Origin: Poronia punctata
Taxonomy: Eukaryota > Ascomycota > Sordariomycetes > Xylariales > Xylariaceae
Length of the DNA stretch: 50,990 nucleotides
Assembly (NCBI GenBank): GCA_022579005.1
Contig: MU401698.1
Span: 1-50,990, forward strand
Reading direction: 5' to 3'
Position numbers and translations under genes: made by a program. The notes beneath the pieces are model-generated. The model ran no database searches and was not told where the DNA came from. It saw nothing but the letters and a program-made list of their open reading frames with translations. How positions within the stretch are numbered: position 1 is the first letter of the stretch; each line of letters begins with the position of its first letter. Positions 33,860-46,843 of this stretch are shown in pieces.

Positions 33860-36560
33860 TAAAAGCTTAATAGTAAGTGCTTAAAAAGTATTTTAAAAAA
33901 AACTTTTAAATAAGCTATATATAGTACTTAAAAGCAAATAAAAAAGCTTTTATTTTATTTATATTAAAAAAATATAAAACTATAAAGCTTTATATTAATT
34001 ATAAAAGCTTAAATAAAGTAATTATAAAAAATAAGTATTTTTTACCTTTTGTATTAAAAGTAATAAATAAGCTAGGGTTAGTAAAGGTTTTTTTAAAGCT
34101 AAACTTTAAATATGCTTATTATTATATTTAAATTAAATATAGCAATAAGTAAAAAACTGCTTTTTAAATAAAATATAAGCATTTTAAGTATATAGTTATA
34201 CTTTTTAAATTAACTAATACTTTTACAACCTTTTAAGCTTATATATATAAAGTATTAGCTAAGCTAGTAAATTATATTTATATAGTTTATTTAAATAATA
34301 TTATAGTTTTTTAAAAAAATAAAAACAAATATAAAAAGCACTTTTAAATCAGTTTATAAGCAGTTAATAAAATATTAACTATATATAAAGCTCTAAAAGT
34401 ATAAGTTGTTTAAAACTAAAATAAAGTTTTTAAAGTTTATTATTATAACTAAAAAAATAAAAATAAATTTTTAAAAAATTATTACTATTTAAAAATAAAA
34501 AGTATTAACTTTAAAATATAATATATAAGTATTTTTAAAGTTTATAAACTTTTATAAAAAGTTTATAGCTAAGTATATAAATATTATTATACTAATTATA
34601 ATAATTTTAAAAGGTTATATTTTATTAGGCTATATATTTAAATAAACTTTAAACGCAAATTAAGCGTTTAAAAATAAAAATAAAAATTTATATTAGCAAC
34701 TACTTTTTATTACTAAAATAGCTTTTTAAGTTTTAAAGTAAAAATAAATATGTTAATAAAAGCAATATTAAAAATATTATTATAGCTTTATAAAAAAATA
34801 TAAAAACTATTTGCTTACTAGTTATAAAAGCTTATAAATATAAAAACTAAATAAGCAATAAGCTAGCAAAAACCTTTAGTAATTATAAAAAGCTATAAGC
34901 ACTAATAGCAATACTTTAAAAAAATAAATAAAACTTTTATAGTATAAACAAATTATATAGCTTTAACAAGCATAGTTAACTTATTAGCGCAAAACTTTTA
35001 AAAAAGCTTGCTTACTAAGTATATAAGTTAGTATAATTTAATTTTAGTATAAAATATTAATTAAGCATATTAAACTTAATAAATAAACTATTAAAAAAGC
35101 TAAATTATATAGCTAAAAAGATTTAATATAAAAATATAATATTAATGCTAAGAAAAAAGCTTTAATTAGTTAGTAAGCTATTATAAAAAGTATAGTAGTT
35201 ATTAGCAAAAGTTTTATTTAAAAAGAAAAAGTAAAGTATTAGCTTACGCTACTAAAGTAGCTTAAAAAGCTTTATTAAACTTATATTTATTAGCTTATTT
35301 AATAATAAAAGTATAAATTATAAACTTATAAGCTTATAAATTACTAACTTTTTGCTATATAATTATAAATAATTTTTAAAAGCAAAAAAGTAAAAAGTAC
35401 TAATATATATGCTTAACTTATATATTATATATTATATAAATAGTAATAGTAACTTATTTAATAAAAGTATTGCTAAAAGCATAAAAACTGCTTTTTTTAA
35501 AAAAGAGCTAAGGCTATTGTTTATAATTAATTTATTTTATATGCTAAAGCTAAAAGATTAGCTTAAAATAAAATAGCTTTTAAACTAGCAGCTTTAACGT
35601 AATTTTATAAAATAGTTTATAAACTATAAGCTAAAAACCTTATTTTTATAAAACTTATAAAACTTATATAATATAAAGCTAAAATATATAAAAAATATTA
35701 TATTAATAATAAAAGTATATTATATTTTAAAAGGCAGCTAGTAATTTTAGCTTAAAAACTTTAATAAAATAATTAATATATTAGCACTATAATAACCTAA
35801 AACCTAAGTATATAACAAAAAATAAAATACTTAAGTTATTATAGCATAAGTTTAAGTAAAAGAATTAAAGTAAAATATTTAAAAATATGTTACTAGCTAT
35901 ATATAATATAAAAAAGCTTAAAACTTAAAGTATAAGCTTTATAAAAAGCTTTAGTTATTATTTTTATTAAAGCAGCTTTTTAAAAGAATTAGCTTAAATT
36001 TTATTATAAAAATTACTTTTATATATAAAAGCAAATAGTAACGTTTATAATATAATTTTAATTATTATAAACTAGTTTATAAAAGGAATATTGTTTATTT
36101 TTATATAAAAAACGCTTATTACTGCTAAGCTTATAATAATTATATACTATAAAGTAAACTATTAATATAAGTTTTTTAAAAATATTATAAGTAATAAAAA
36201 TAAACTTATTATAAGCAAATTTTAAAAAAGAATTTATAAGGTATAAAAAGTACATTAGTAGCTATTTATTATATAGCACTTTTAAACTAATAGCTAAATA
36301 AAATAAGTATACTAAACTTTAAAAAAATACTTTTATACTTTTTATAATAATAAGCTAAATAGCTAAGTTATAATACTAGTAAAAGCTAAGTTTATATATA
36401 ATAATAGCTAATATATTACTATAAGCTATTTGCTATTTAAAGCGCTATATAAATATTATTTAAAAAGTATTAAGTATATACTAAAGCAGCTTTAATTTAA
36501 TATTTAAAAAATAAAGAAAAAGCTATAATAAATAAAAGCTATGCGCTATATAGTTTATAA
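33860..36560 (+). pseudogene. Outer element pol: RT and integrase relic
   Basis: RT: in the frame with codons at 33961, one reads AFILFILKKYKTIKLYINY, then SLNKVIIKNKYFLPF, KLGLVKVFLKLNFKYAYY and VYLNNIIVF. These match the Gypsy RT order (PxxFVxKKDGxxRxCxDYRxLN, PLPxxxxxLxxLxxAxxFSKLDLxxAY, YLDDIxxFS). The catalytic Asp of KLDL and both of YLDD read Asn (NN at 34294-34299). RNase H must lie at about 34500-35100 but is too eroded to read. Integrase: SLNFI at 35991 (Asp to Asn), VYNIILIIIN.FIKGILFI at 36043-36099, IIISNKNKLIISKF near 36181-36222 with the second Asp now Asn (36193), and the Glu position now Lys (36301), exactly 35 residues apart. The frame shifts between 35997 and 36043, implying an indel. 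Confidence 0.85.
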
Positions 36561-38613
36561 GTATTAAAAGCAAGTAGTAAAGTTAATATAAAAGCATTAT
36601 AATAAGCATTATATACTAAAAGGGTTTTAAGCAAGTAATATAATAAAGCTATTAATAATATACTTTAAATTTAAGTATAAAAAAAAGCTATCTTTTATAT
36701 ATATTTAAGTTAAAGTTTTTAAATAAATAAAAACTTAAGCGTACTAGATTTAATTGCTTAAAACTTATTTTTAAGTTTATAATATATTTTTTATATTATT
36801 GCTTAAGCTATAAATAAACTAGCTAAAAGCTGCTAGCAAAATAGCGCTGCTTAAGTAAAGAAATAAGCAAAAAAAATAAGCAATAAAAAATATTGTTTAG
36901 CATTAAAATAATTAAAGTAAATAAAAATACTTAATAAAATAAAAAGGCTAGCTAGTAAAATATAATACTTAAAAGCTAGGTAAATACTTAGCAAATATAA
37001 AATGTTTATTAAACTAATATAAAAAAAAAGTTAAAAAAGTTTATACTAAGTAAAATAATAAATAAGGTAATTATATTAGTATATAAGTACTAAAGTTATA
37101 AAGTATATAACTTAGTTAATAAAAAAATAGTAAGCTATTACTAAGTAAGCTAAGCTAGGCTATAGTATTATAAAAATTAAAAACTTATACTTTAAAAAAC
37201 TTATTATAACTTAAAGCGCATTTAAACTACTAATATAAAAAACATTATTACTAAGTAAAAAGTTAGTAAGTAAAAGCTAAAAAGTAGCTAAAAAGGCAAA
37301 TAATATATTATGTTATTAAAATAGCTATAGCTAAAAATAAGCAGCGTAGTTTAATAAGTATTATAAATAAAGCTAGCAATAGTAGTAAAAATTATGTTAT
37401 AAGTAAAAAACTTTTAATAAGCTTTACTAATACTAAAAACTATTTTAATGCTTTTATTTTTATAAACTTTTTTAAAGTTTAGCTTTTTATTAACAGCTTT
37501 TAAAATAAGTATATATAACTAGTATAAATAACCCTTTAAATTGCTTAAAAAGCTATTTTAATATTTTTAAAAAAATAGCATATTAGGCTTTATATAAAAT
37601 ATTATTAAAGTTATTAAGTAAAATCTTTTCTTTACTAATATAAAACTGCTAAGCATTAATAATTATACTAGCAGCAAGGTAGCAAAAGTATAAATTATAA
37701 AAAAAGTAATAGTAATAGTTAATAAGCAATAAATAAAAACTAATTTTTAATAAATAGTAGTATAGCGTTTTTTTTTTACTAATATAATTAGCTTTTTTTA
37801 TAAATAACTATATGCTAAAAAGCTAAGCTTACTTTAAATAAGCAAAATATACGCTAACTTATAGCTAAGCTATAAAAGTATTTTTTAGTAAAGTAGCGTT
37901 TTTTTTTAATTTTTTTTTTTTTTTTAGCTTTAGTAATAGTAGCTTAATAGGTTTGCTAAACTATAAAGGTCTTAGTACAAAAGTAAAAAGCATACTATAT
38001 AATATTTTAAAACTGCACTAAGCAGGGCAAAAGGTATTAAAAAAGAAATTAATATTTAGCAAAGCTAATAAGTAAAGAAATAATAAACGTATAGCGTAGT
38101 AGCTATAATAGTTATACTTATAAAAAATATAATTAATATTATTAAAGTAGTAAAAATAGTAAATAGAAAAATTTAAATAAATAGTAAAAATATAGTGCTA
38201 GTAAGGCTTTTTACTAAGTATTGTTATAATTTTTAGCTTGTTACTATTTAGCTAAGCAGGATTATAGTTAAAATTAAAAATTTTATAAATTAAAAATAAC
38301 TAATTTAGTTTAATATTAAAAGTATGCTAGTATATAAACTTAAAACAAAAAAGCTTTAAAGGTAGCATAATAGTAATTACTTAGTAAAGGGCTTAATAAA
38401 ATAATAATGCTAAAAAAAAAGTAAATACTAAAAATAAGGTTATAAAATTAAAACAAATGCGCAAGGCTAGGTATAAGCTAATAGGTTAACAAAAAGACAG
38501 CTTATAAAAAGCAATAAACTAACTTAATTAGAAAAATTAAAAGCGGGCCTAATTAGTAAATATACTTATAAATGCTAAAATTGCTAAGAACTAGTAACTT
38601 AAAAAGGAAGCAG
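36561..38613 (+). other. Outer element 3' region
   Basis: About 2 kb from the integrase relic to the right LTR. It holds poly-T runs near 37908-37926, a few less mutated bits (GCGGGCC at 38543-38549), and ends in the purine tract AAAAAGGAAG at 38601-38610. It is longer than usual for a Gypsy 3' end, so a further small insertion is possible, but I found no boundaries. Confidence 0.4.
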
Positions 38614-38848
38614 TATAACAAAGTACTTAGCTAAAAAACCTACTTGCTAAGCTATTTGCATACAAACTATATATTAGCTAAAGCTATGCTAACTAATAGC
38701 TAAAGCTTTGCTAGTTATATGTTTTTTAATTTTTTTAGCTAGTCTAGTTACCTACTTAGCTAACTAGATAAAGGTTATTTAATATACCTAGTTTTTAAAA
38801 TTGCTAGTAACATTACCTTATAACTACCTTATTGCTAAAACCCTTATA
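38614..38848 (+). repeat. Right LTR of outer element
   Basis: Partner of 23542-23777. It keeps more C and G in its second half (TCTAGTTACCTAC, GGTTATTT, ACCTTATAAC), which shows what the left copy lost. Confidence 0.9.
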
Positions 38849-38853
38849 TTTTT

Positions 38854-39870
38854 ATACTTTAGTTAACTGCTTATTTTTTTATAGTATATATAGTAAGCAT
38901 AGTAAAAGCACTTAATATAGCTATATTTAAAATCTTTTTAAATTTTAGTAAAAATTAAAATATATTTAAAATACGCTGCTTTTAAGCTTATTATATTATA
39001 TGTTTTTATTATATATTTAATAAAAGCTATGCAGTTTTTTTATTTAGTTTTTTATATTTATATCTTTTTTAAAACCCTTTTAAAATTGCTTACTTTAAAC
39101 CGGCTTTAGTAGCTTAAGCATTAATAAAAAATACAAATTTTATTTATAAATAAAGTTTTAAAGTATATTTAACTTTTTTTATTAGTTTTTAAGCTACATT
39201 TATTTTTAACTTTTGCTTTTAAAAGCTTTTAAATAGCTATACTATATAATACTTACTTTTAAGTTTATTATGTTTTTTTATAGTACTTTTTTAAAATGCT
39301 TTTATTATTATAGCTACGCTTTTAACTTTTAATTAAATAGTTTTTTAATAAAATACTTAAAACTTTAATTAACATTAATAAATTTATATATTTTTATGCT
39401 TATATAAATTTTCTTTTTATATTTTTTAAAGTTATAACACTACTATTTATTATATTTAACGTTTTAAATTATAATAACTTTTTTTATTATAGATATTTAT
39501 ATTTAGTATATATTAAATACTACATATATAACTATATAACTCGTATATATACATAGCTTAGTTTTAAATTTCTACTTATTTTTATTAGCAAAATAACTTT
39601 GCTTTAATAAGTATACTTTATGCTTATAAACTACTATTATAATTAATTAAAATAAGCATTACTTTTAGATTCTTTGCTTATTAATAGTATATATTAATAG
39701 AATTAATAGTTAAACTAAGTATTAAGCTTTGTTTAAAAGCTTATATTATTATACGCTTTAAATAAGTTTAGGTATATAATTATATAGCAGCTTTAATAGC
39801 TTTAACCTATAGCTTAATTAAAAGATTTATATTATATATTATAGTTTTAGCTTTTTTATAATTTCTTTTT
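38854..39870. other. AT-rich, nothing identifiable
   Basis: Flank of the outer element up to duplication block A. No frame or shared repeat was seen. Confidence 0.4.
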
Positions 39871-40274
39871 TATTATAAGAAATAGTTTACTTTTTATTTA
39901 TTTATAAAAACATTAACTTCTTTTTAAATAGTTTACTTTAGCTAAAGCTTTAGCTAAAGTATATATAATAAACTTTTAACTATAACTAGCTTTTTAACTT
40001 TTTTAAGCTTATAATTAAGCACTTTATAATAAATTATATTTTATTTTTTATATTATTTATTAAACCTAATATTGCTTTTTTTAGTTTTTATAAAAGCTTT
40101 TTAATATTACTTTTAAGTAATTAAATAATAGTTAACTTTATAAAGTATAATAATACTATATAATATTTTAACCTAGTTTTAAAGCGTTAACTTTTTACTT
40201 TTTATTTATATTATATTTACTTAAGTATAATATTTAATATTAATAATTTCTTTAACTTATATTTAAAGTCTATT

Positions 40275-40375
40275 TTTATATTTTATATTTTATATTTTAT
40301 ATTTTATATTTTATATTTTATATTTTATATTTTATATTTTATATTTTATATTTTATATTTTATATTTTATATTTT
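40275..40375. repeat. 7-bp tandem repeat (TATTTTA)n
   Basis: About 14 uniform units run into the assembly gap. Block B lacks them, so they expanded in block A after the duplication. Confidence 0.9.
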
Positions 40376-40475
40376 NNNNNNNNNNNNNNNNNNNNNNNNN
40401 NNNNNNNNNNNNNNNNNNNNNNNNNNNNNNNNNNNNNNNNNNNNNNNNNNNNNNNNNNNNNNNNNNNNNNNNNNN
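40376..40475. other. Assembly gap (100 N) at the 7-bp array
   Basis: A run of N of conventional size. The real length is unknown. Confidence 0.95.
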
Positions 40476-40890
40476 ATATTAGCTTTATATAGTACTTTAT
40501 AGCTTAATGTTGCTTAAGTTTTTATAGTACAATTGCTTTATAAAAACGCTTAAAAAAGTACTTATTTAAGTTAATATTCTTTAAAATATTTTTAATAATA
40601 ATAGTAATTTAAAAAGTTTTAAATTATTATGTTTAGTTTTAAAATAGGCAAACTTTATATAAAACTTAATAAATATAAAAGTATTATTAAATATTTTAAT
40701 ATTTATTAAATTATACTATATAATAACTAATAACGTTTTTAAAAAAGTATATAGTATATAAAGTATTAGCGTATTAAATAACAACTAATATAGTTAGCAA
40801 AAAAATATTATATAACTATATATAGCTAACTTTTTAATAAAGTAATTTTATATAAATACTAGTTTTTTAATAATAAACTACGCTTTTAAT

Positions 40891-41560
40891 TTTAATAAAT
40901 TATATTAACTATATTTAATAAAGTAAAAAATAGTAAGAAATAGTACTAAAGTTAGCATAGCTAATATATGTATTAAATATATAAAACTATTTAATATATA
41001 TATAAAATTAGTTTATAAGTTTGCATTGCTTAACTTTTTAAGTTAAATTATATTTATATTTATTTTAGTTATATATATATTAAATAGTTTAACTTGTAGT
41101 TTATATATAATAGCTATAAAATAAATTATACTTACTGCTTAATTAAGTAATAAATAAAATATACTTTATATATTATACTTTTTTATTATTGCATGCTTTT
41201 TATTTTAGCTTAGTTTTTAACGTTATAATTATTAAATAACTTAAAAGTATTTTTACTTAGTACTATATAAATAATATATAGTGTGCATGATTTATATTAA
41301 GTATATACTTTTATTTATTAGTTATTATATATAACTTTATTATTAATAAACCTAGAATAATTATAATATAATATATAAAGCGCATAGTTAATTTCTTAAT
41401 TAACACACTATATATATTATATCTTTTAAAATAAGCCCTGCTTATTTTCTTTCTACTAAATTAATTGTTGCTTAATTTGCTAATATATACTAAACGCTTT
41501 TTTACTCTAGTAGTAATTATTTAATTACCTTTAGTATAAATCTATTATCTATTATAAATA
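40891..41560 (+). repeat. 0.66-kb dispersed repeat, copy 2
   Basis: The end part of block A. Same landmarks as copy 1 at 17953. Its last third is less mutated than copy 1 (GGCTTATT-like and CTCTAGTAG contexts remain). Confidence 0.75.
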
Positions 41561-42310
41561 TAAAAACCTTTTATGAAACAAACACTTTTAAGTACTAAAT
41601 CTTTTTTTTTTTTTTTTACTTTTAATATTAAGCACATTTTAAATAGTTTGATATTTCTTTTTAAATCAAAAATAATAATTTACTCCTTTTAACTTAGTTA
41701 TTTTTAATTAAAATAAATAATTTTCCATTAAGCAGCCTTTTATAGTTTACTAAGTATATCGTATTATAATTATTTAACACTATACTATTTAATAATATAT
41801 ACTTATATATACTAATAATAGTATATATGCTATAAAGATTCTTTTAAGTGCTACTAACTATAATATAATTAATAATTATATAAACCAAATTATATAATAG
41901 CTATATTTCTTTTTAAACCTAAAAAACTATTTAAGCCTTTATTACTAAATAACAATTTTTTAATAAAGCTTAGCACTTTTTAACTTTATTTTTTAATTTT
42001 ATTATATAGCTTACTTTACTTATTGCTTTAATAGCATTATTGCATAGCTTTAAGCTTCCTATTGCTTATTCTTAATAGCTAATTAAAAGGGCAAAACTTA
42101 ATTATTATAAACTAGTATTAAGTATATTTATTAAGCTTTTAAAAATGTTTTACCAATTTTTTATAAAAGCACCTAAATATTTTATGTTTTTTCTTTTGAA
42201 AATAAGCTCTTTATATTATTCTTAACAATAGTAACTATAGCTATATATTTTGCCTTTTCTTTTAATTAATATTTAATTATTAAGTTAGCTATAAGCTAAT
42301 GTACTTTTTT
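41561..42310. other. Spacer between blocks A and B
   Basis: About 0.75 kb, AT-rich but with more TC and GA contexts than the window average (for example TTTTGAAAATAAGCTC near 42197). No gene was seen. Confidence 0.4.
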
Positions 42311-43909
42311 ATTATAAAACATAGTTTACGTTTTGCTTGCTTGCAAGAAAATTAACCTTTTTAAGTAGCTTACTTTAGCTAAATTTTAGTTAAAGTATAT
42401 ATAATAAACTTTTAGCTATAAGCAGGTTTTTAACTATTTTAAGCTTATAGTTAAGCGCTTTATAGTAAATTATAATTCATGTTTTATACTATTTATTAAA
42501 CTTAATATTGCTTTTAAGCAATTAAATAATAGTTAACTTTATAAAGAATAATAATATTATATAATATTTTAACTTAGTTTTAAAGCCTTAACCTTTTACT
42601 TTTTATTTATATTATATTAATAATCTTATTAACTTATATTTAAAGCGTATTTATTTAAACTTGCTTTTATACTTTATATTATATATTCTAAATTTTAAAG
42701 CTTTATTAAATTTTGAGCTTTATTTTAATTTAAGCTATAATAAACTTTTTTATTAGGTTTTAAACTTTAGTACACTCTTTTTCTTTTTCTACCACTTTTT
42801 TAGCCTAGTGTAATACTTTTTAACACAATATTACTTAAGTTTTTATAGCGCAGTAGCTTTTAAAAAACGCGTAAAAACATTTTTAAAGTTATACTTAAAC
42901 AAGTACTTATTTAAGTTAAAAGTTCTTTATATACTTTTAGTAGTAATAATAACTTAAAAAGTTTTAAACTATTGCGTTTAATTTTAAAAATAAGCAAGCT
43001 TTATATAAAACTTAATAAATATAAAAATATTGTTAAATATTTTAATAGTTATTAAATTATATTATATAATAATTAAAACTATTTTTAAAAAGTATATAAT
43101 ATAAAACATATTAGCTTATTAAATAAAAGCTAATATAATTAGTAAAGGAATATTATATAACTATATATAGCTAGCTTTTAGAAAAAGCAATCTTATATAA
43201 GCGCTAGTTTTTAAATAGTAAAGTAAGCTTATAACTTTAATAAATTATACTAACTATATTTAGCAAAGAAAAAAAGAAAAAAGAAATAGTACTAAAATTA
43301 GCATAGCTAGTATATATATTAAATATAGAAAATTTATTAATATATATATACAACTATTTTATAAGTATACGTTATTTAACTTTTATAATTAAGCAATACT
43401 TTTATTTATTTTATTTATGTATATATTAAGTAGTTTAACTTATACTTTATTTATAATAGCTATAAAGTAAAATATGCTTGCTACGTAATTAAGTAGTAAG
43501 TAAAATACGCTTTATATATTTTACTTTTTTATTATTATATACGTTTTATTTTATTTTTATTTTTAACGTTATAATTATTAAATAATTTAAAACTATTTTT
43601 AGGTAGTACAATATAAATAATATATAGCGCGCATTTTCTTTACTAAGTATGCACTTTTTCTTTCTAGTTAGTTATTATATATAACTTCCCTATTAATAAA
43701 TTTAAAATAATTATAGCGCAATGTATACAGCGCAAAGTTATTTTTTTATTTAACGCGCTGTACACATTATATTTTTTAAAATAAGCTTTGCTTATTCTTT
43801 TAATATTAAATTAATTATCGCTTAATTTGCTAATATATACTAAACGCTTCTTTACTTTAGTAGTAATTACTTAATTACTTTTTATATAAACTTATTATTT
43901 ATTATATAT
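42311..43909 (+). repeat. Segmental duplication, block B
   Basis: Partner of block A, about 2.35-2.44 kb downstream in direct orientation. At about 42655-42820 it holds normal sequence where block A has the 7-bp array. Confidence 0.75.
43235..43909 (+). repeat. 0.66-kb dispersed repeat, copy 3
   Basis: The end part of block B. It retains GCGCGCAT, TACAGCGCAA and ACGCGCTGTAC, so it is the best guide to the original repeat. Confidence 0.75.
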
Positions 43910-46180
43910 GTATTTATTACTATATATATATTAGCTTTTATATAACTTAAAATATTATTTATTTATAAAAAGAAAATTTTTACTAATATAGAATTAAATA
44001 TAAAAAGCTGTTTATTATATACCTATTTTTTATACTTATTGTTTTGTGTATATTAATATTTAGTAACACTTTTTTAAGTAAAAGTTTATTTATTTTAAAG
44101 TTAATTTTTAAAGCTTGCTTTTTTAAAAAAGTATTAACATTATAATTATAAGCTATAAAAAAAGCTTAAATTTAAGCTTACTAATTCAAGCTATTTGCTT
44201 TTAATAAATAATTATAAAAAGTATTTATATTTTTTATAACTAAAATATTAGCTTTTAATAGCAAAGGTTATAAAAAAGGTTATAAAGTAGATTTTCTTTA
44301 TTATAAAGTTAAATATAGTTTTTCTATAATAATATTTATCTTTATTAAGTTTATTTAAATTATTTTAATAGTATTATTATTATAAAAGTTATTTATATTG
44401 CTTATAGCTTTTTAAATTAACTTATAGTTATTTGTTTATTAAAGAGTATAAACTACTTATATATAGTATTAAATAAATATATAAAAATCAATATTAAATA
44501 TTATTATTAAAGTATTAAGCAATATTATTATTAAAGTATTAAGATTTTTATATTATAAGTAAGTAGTTAGCTTATTATAAAACCTTTTTTTTATTTAGCT
44601 TATAAGATTTCTTATTAACTAGTAAGCTATATAAAGCTATTTTTAAAGTTTTAATAGTTAGGTAAGCCTTTTAGTTTAACTTTTAATAAACTTAAGTTTA
44701 ATATATTATTTTTAGTTTATATTTTTATATTTACCTTTTAAATAAATTAAAACCTTAGTTAATATATTAATTATATTAAAGTAATTATTTTATAAATATA
44801 GCTATAAGTTTCTTGCTACTATGCTTTTAAAGTAAACTTTAATATTAGCTCGTTTAGCTTTATTATTAACAAACTAGGTTTTATTAGCTTTAAAGTAATT
44901 ATATATATATTATAACTATTTTTTAAACATAAGTTTATTTTTATTTTATTAATTATAAAAAATAAATACTTTTATTTTTATAAACTTATAAAGCTATATT
45001 ATTATAAAAGTTAAAGTTATAATATTTTATAATAAAAATTAGCTATAAATTAATAAGTTTAATACTTACTAGTTAACGTTAATAATTTAGCTTTTAAAGC
45101 AATTAATCTTTTTATATACCTTTACTAGCCTTTAAGCTATATAGTTTATAATCTTATTTTAGTTTAGTGCTAGGAATAGTATACTTTTATTATAGTTATA
45201 ACTTTAGTTTTTTATTAATTACTTTAAGCATTATATTTTACCTTTAAGCTTTATACTTGTTTTTAGTTTTAACTAAGTTAAAAAGTAAGCTTAATAAATT
45301 AAGTTAGCTATAATTTATTTATTATTTATTAAAAAGCAATATATTAAGTTAGCTTAAACTTAATAAATAACTAATATTAAAGTTTAAATTTTAAATTTTT
45401 AAAACACTATATTAAAGTAAGTATTTATTAAGTTATTAAATAATTAACTATTTATAGTTTTATTAAACTTAAAAATAGCTTTGCGTTTATTTTCAGTAAA
45501 AGCTATAAATAAAATATTAAGTTTATTTATTTTTTTAATATATAACTTTGTAAAAGGTTTTATAATACTTTCTTTTTTTAAAACACTTTTTAATTATAAA
45601 TATATAGTAAAAGTTTTTAACAGTATTATTAATAATATATTAGTTACAAACTTAAACTTATTTTATTAAAGTATTAAAAGCTTTTTTATCTTTAAACTTT
45701 TTTAAACTTATAACTTAAAACTTTAGCGCTTATTTTTTTAAAATAAAAGAAAAAACTACATTAAATTGTTTATAAGCTTTTCCTTATAAAATCTTATCTA
45801 TTTTTAAAAGAAGTTTAAGTTTAGCAAAATTACTATTTAAATATAGCGCTTTAGCTAAAGCTTATTACTTTATAGCTATGCGCATTTTTATACGCTTTTT
45901 ATTTTATAAGCTATAATCTTTGTTAATATATATAGTTAAACTATTAATTTTAAGAGTTTAATTAAGTAGTACTACTAAATTAAATTAGTCTAATTTATTA
46001 TTAATTAGTAAGTTAAAGCAATATACGTTTTAACTTATATTAATAACTTTAAAATTATTATAACTAAGTTAAAAAAAAAGCCTTTAAAGTAACTTAATTT
46101 ATTAATAAAAATCTTAAAGTAAAAAAAGAAAAGCTTTTAAAATCTTATAAAGTATATAAACCTATATATGCACACTATAG
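43910..46180. other. 2.3 kb AT-rich, nothing identifiable
   Basis: It contains two direct copies of a 24-bp unit (TTATTATTAAAGTATTAAG core) at about 44497-44543. A 62-codon open frame at 45481-45669 starts with TTG, has no recognisable motif and is probably chance. No other signal. Confidence 0.4.
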
Positions 46181-46243
46181 TAAGGCTATAGCTGTTTATA
46201 AGTATAGGCCTTAGTATTTATAATTAAAAAACGTAATAGCTAT
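46181..46243 (+). repeat. 63-bp direct repeat, copy 1
   Basis: It aligns without gaps to 46781-46843, exactly 600 bp downstream. Shared core GTTTATAAGTATAGG versus ATTTATAAGTATAGG. This copy keeps more G and C. Confidence 0.7.
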
Positions 46244-46384
46244 AAGCTACCTAGTTAGCTATATTTCTATTAACTAATCTATAACTATAATAGCTAAATT
46301 GCTATATTTATTTTACTTTAATAATAATACCAAGCTAATAAAACTTTTAATTATTAAAACTTTATAATATATAACTAAAGGCTA

Positions 46385-46470
46385 GTATTTATACTAAGTC
46401 TCTAGATTGCAGCTTAGTACCCTAGGCCATTTTTCTAGAATTTTCAGTTAAAGTTTAGGCTTTAAAAAAG
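46385..46470. other. Less mutated patch
   Basis: It holds AAGTCTCTAGATTGCAGC, TACCCTAGGCC and TCTAGAATTTTCAG, with TC, CC and GA contexts absent around it. No gene is visible. It may be a recent small insertion or single-copy DNA that escaped. Confidence 0.45.
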
Positions 46471-46780
46471 ACTGGATTTATTAGCTATTTTCTTAAAAAC
46501 TTAGATCTTAAAAATCTTTAAATTCTTGTTTAAAGTCATTATTAAAGTAATATAGTTAAAATATATAATTATATTATTATAACGCCTAAAAAAAGATTAC
46601 TTTTTTTATTATAAATTACTTTTATATTAAATAAGTACAGAAAAACCATTTATAAAAACCCCCTTTTTCTTTTATAGTAGTTTTTATTTTAGCTATATTT
46701 GTTTTATTATATTAGTTTTAATAAAAGCCTTTAAGGTTTTATTAACTATGTAAATACATATATATGTATATATTAACTAG

Positions 46781-46843
46781 TAAAACTATAGCTATTTATA
46801 AGTATAGGCTATTATATTTACTATTTTAAAAAGTAATAGCTAT
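46781..46843 (+). repeat. 63-bp direct repeat, copy 2
   Basis: The more mutated partner of 46181-46243. The 600-bp spacing is too short for an autonomous LTR element. Confidence 0.7.

Larger units (their letters stand above)
23542..38848 (+). mobile_element. Outer Ty3/Gypsy-type LTR retrotransposon, hypermutated, split by a nested element
   Basis: Direct repeats of 236 bp (23542-23777) and 235 bp (38614-38848) start TATAAC (ancestral TGTAAC) and end TTATA (ancestral TTACA), as expected for TG...CA ends after mutation. A TTTTT duplication flanks them (23537-23541 and 38849-38853), though a T run is weak evidence. The purine run AAAAAGGAAG at 38601-38610, three bases before the right LTR, is a good polypurine tract. 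Removing the nested element (24578-32507 plus one duplicated TAAAG) leaves about 7.4 kb, a normal Gypsy size. Domain order RT then integrase on the plus strand supports Gypsy rather than Copia. No coding capacity is left. Confidence 0.85.
39871..41560 (+). repeat. Segmental duplication, block A
   Basis: It is collinear with block B (42311-43909). Shared landmarks in order: AAGTATATATAATAAACTTTT, AAATAATAGTTAACTTTATAA, CTTTATATAAAACTTAATAA, TATTATATAACTATATATAG, then the 0.66-kb repeat. Block A differs by carrying a 7-bp tandem array and a gap where block B has about 0.15 kb of ordinary sequence. Differences look mostly like transitions. Confidence 0.75.

Noticed and set aside
36058..36255. 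65-codon minus-strand open frame
   Set aside because: It lies antisense inside the outer element's integrase relic, which is readable on the plus strand with the exact 35-residue spacing.
45481..45669. 62-codon plus-strand open frame
   Set aside because: It starts with TTG, has no homology I recognise and a random AT-biased composition; open frames of this size occur by chance.
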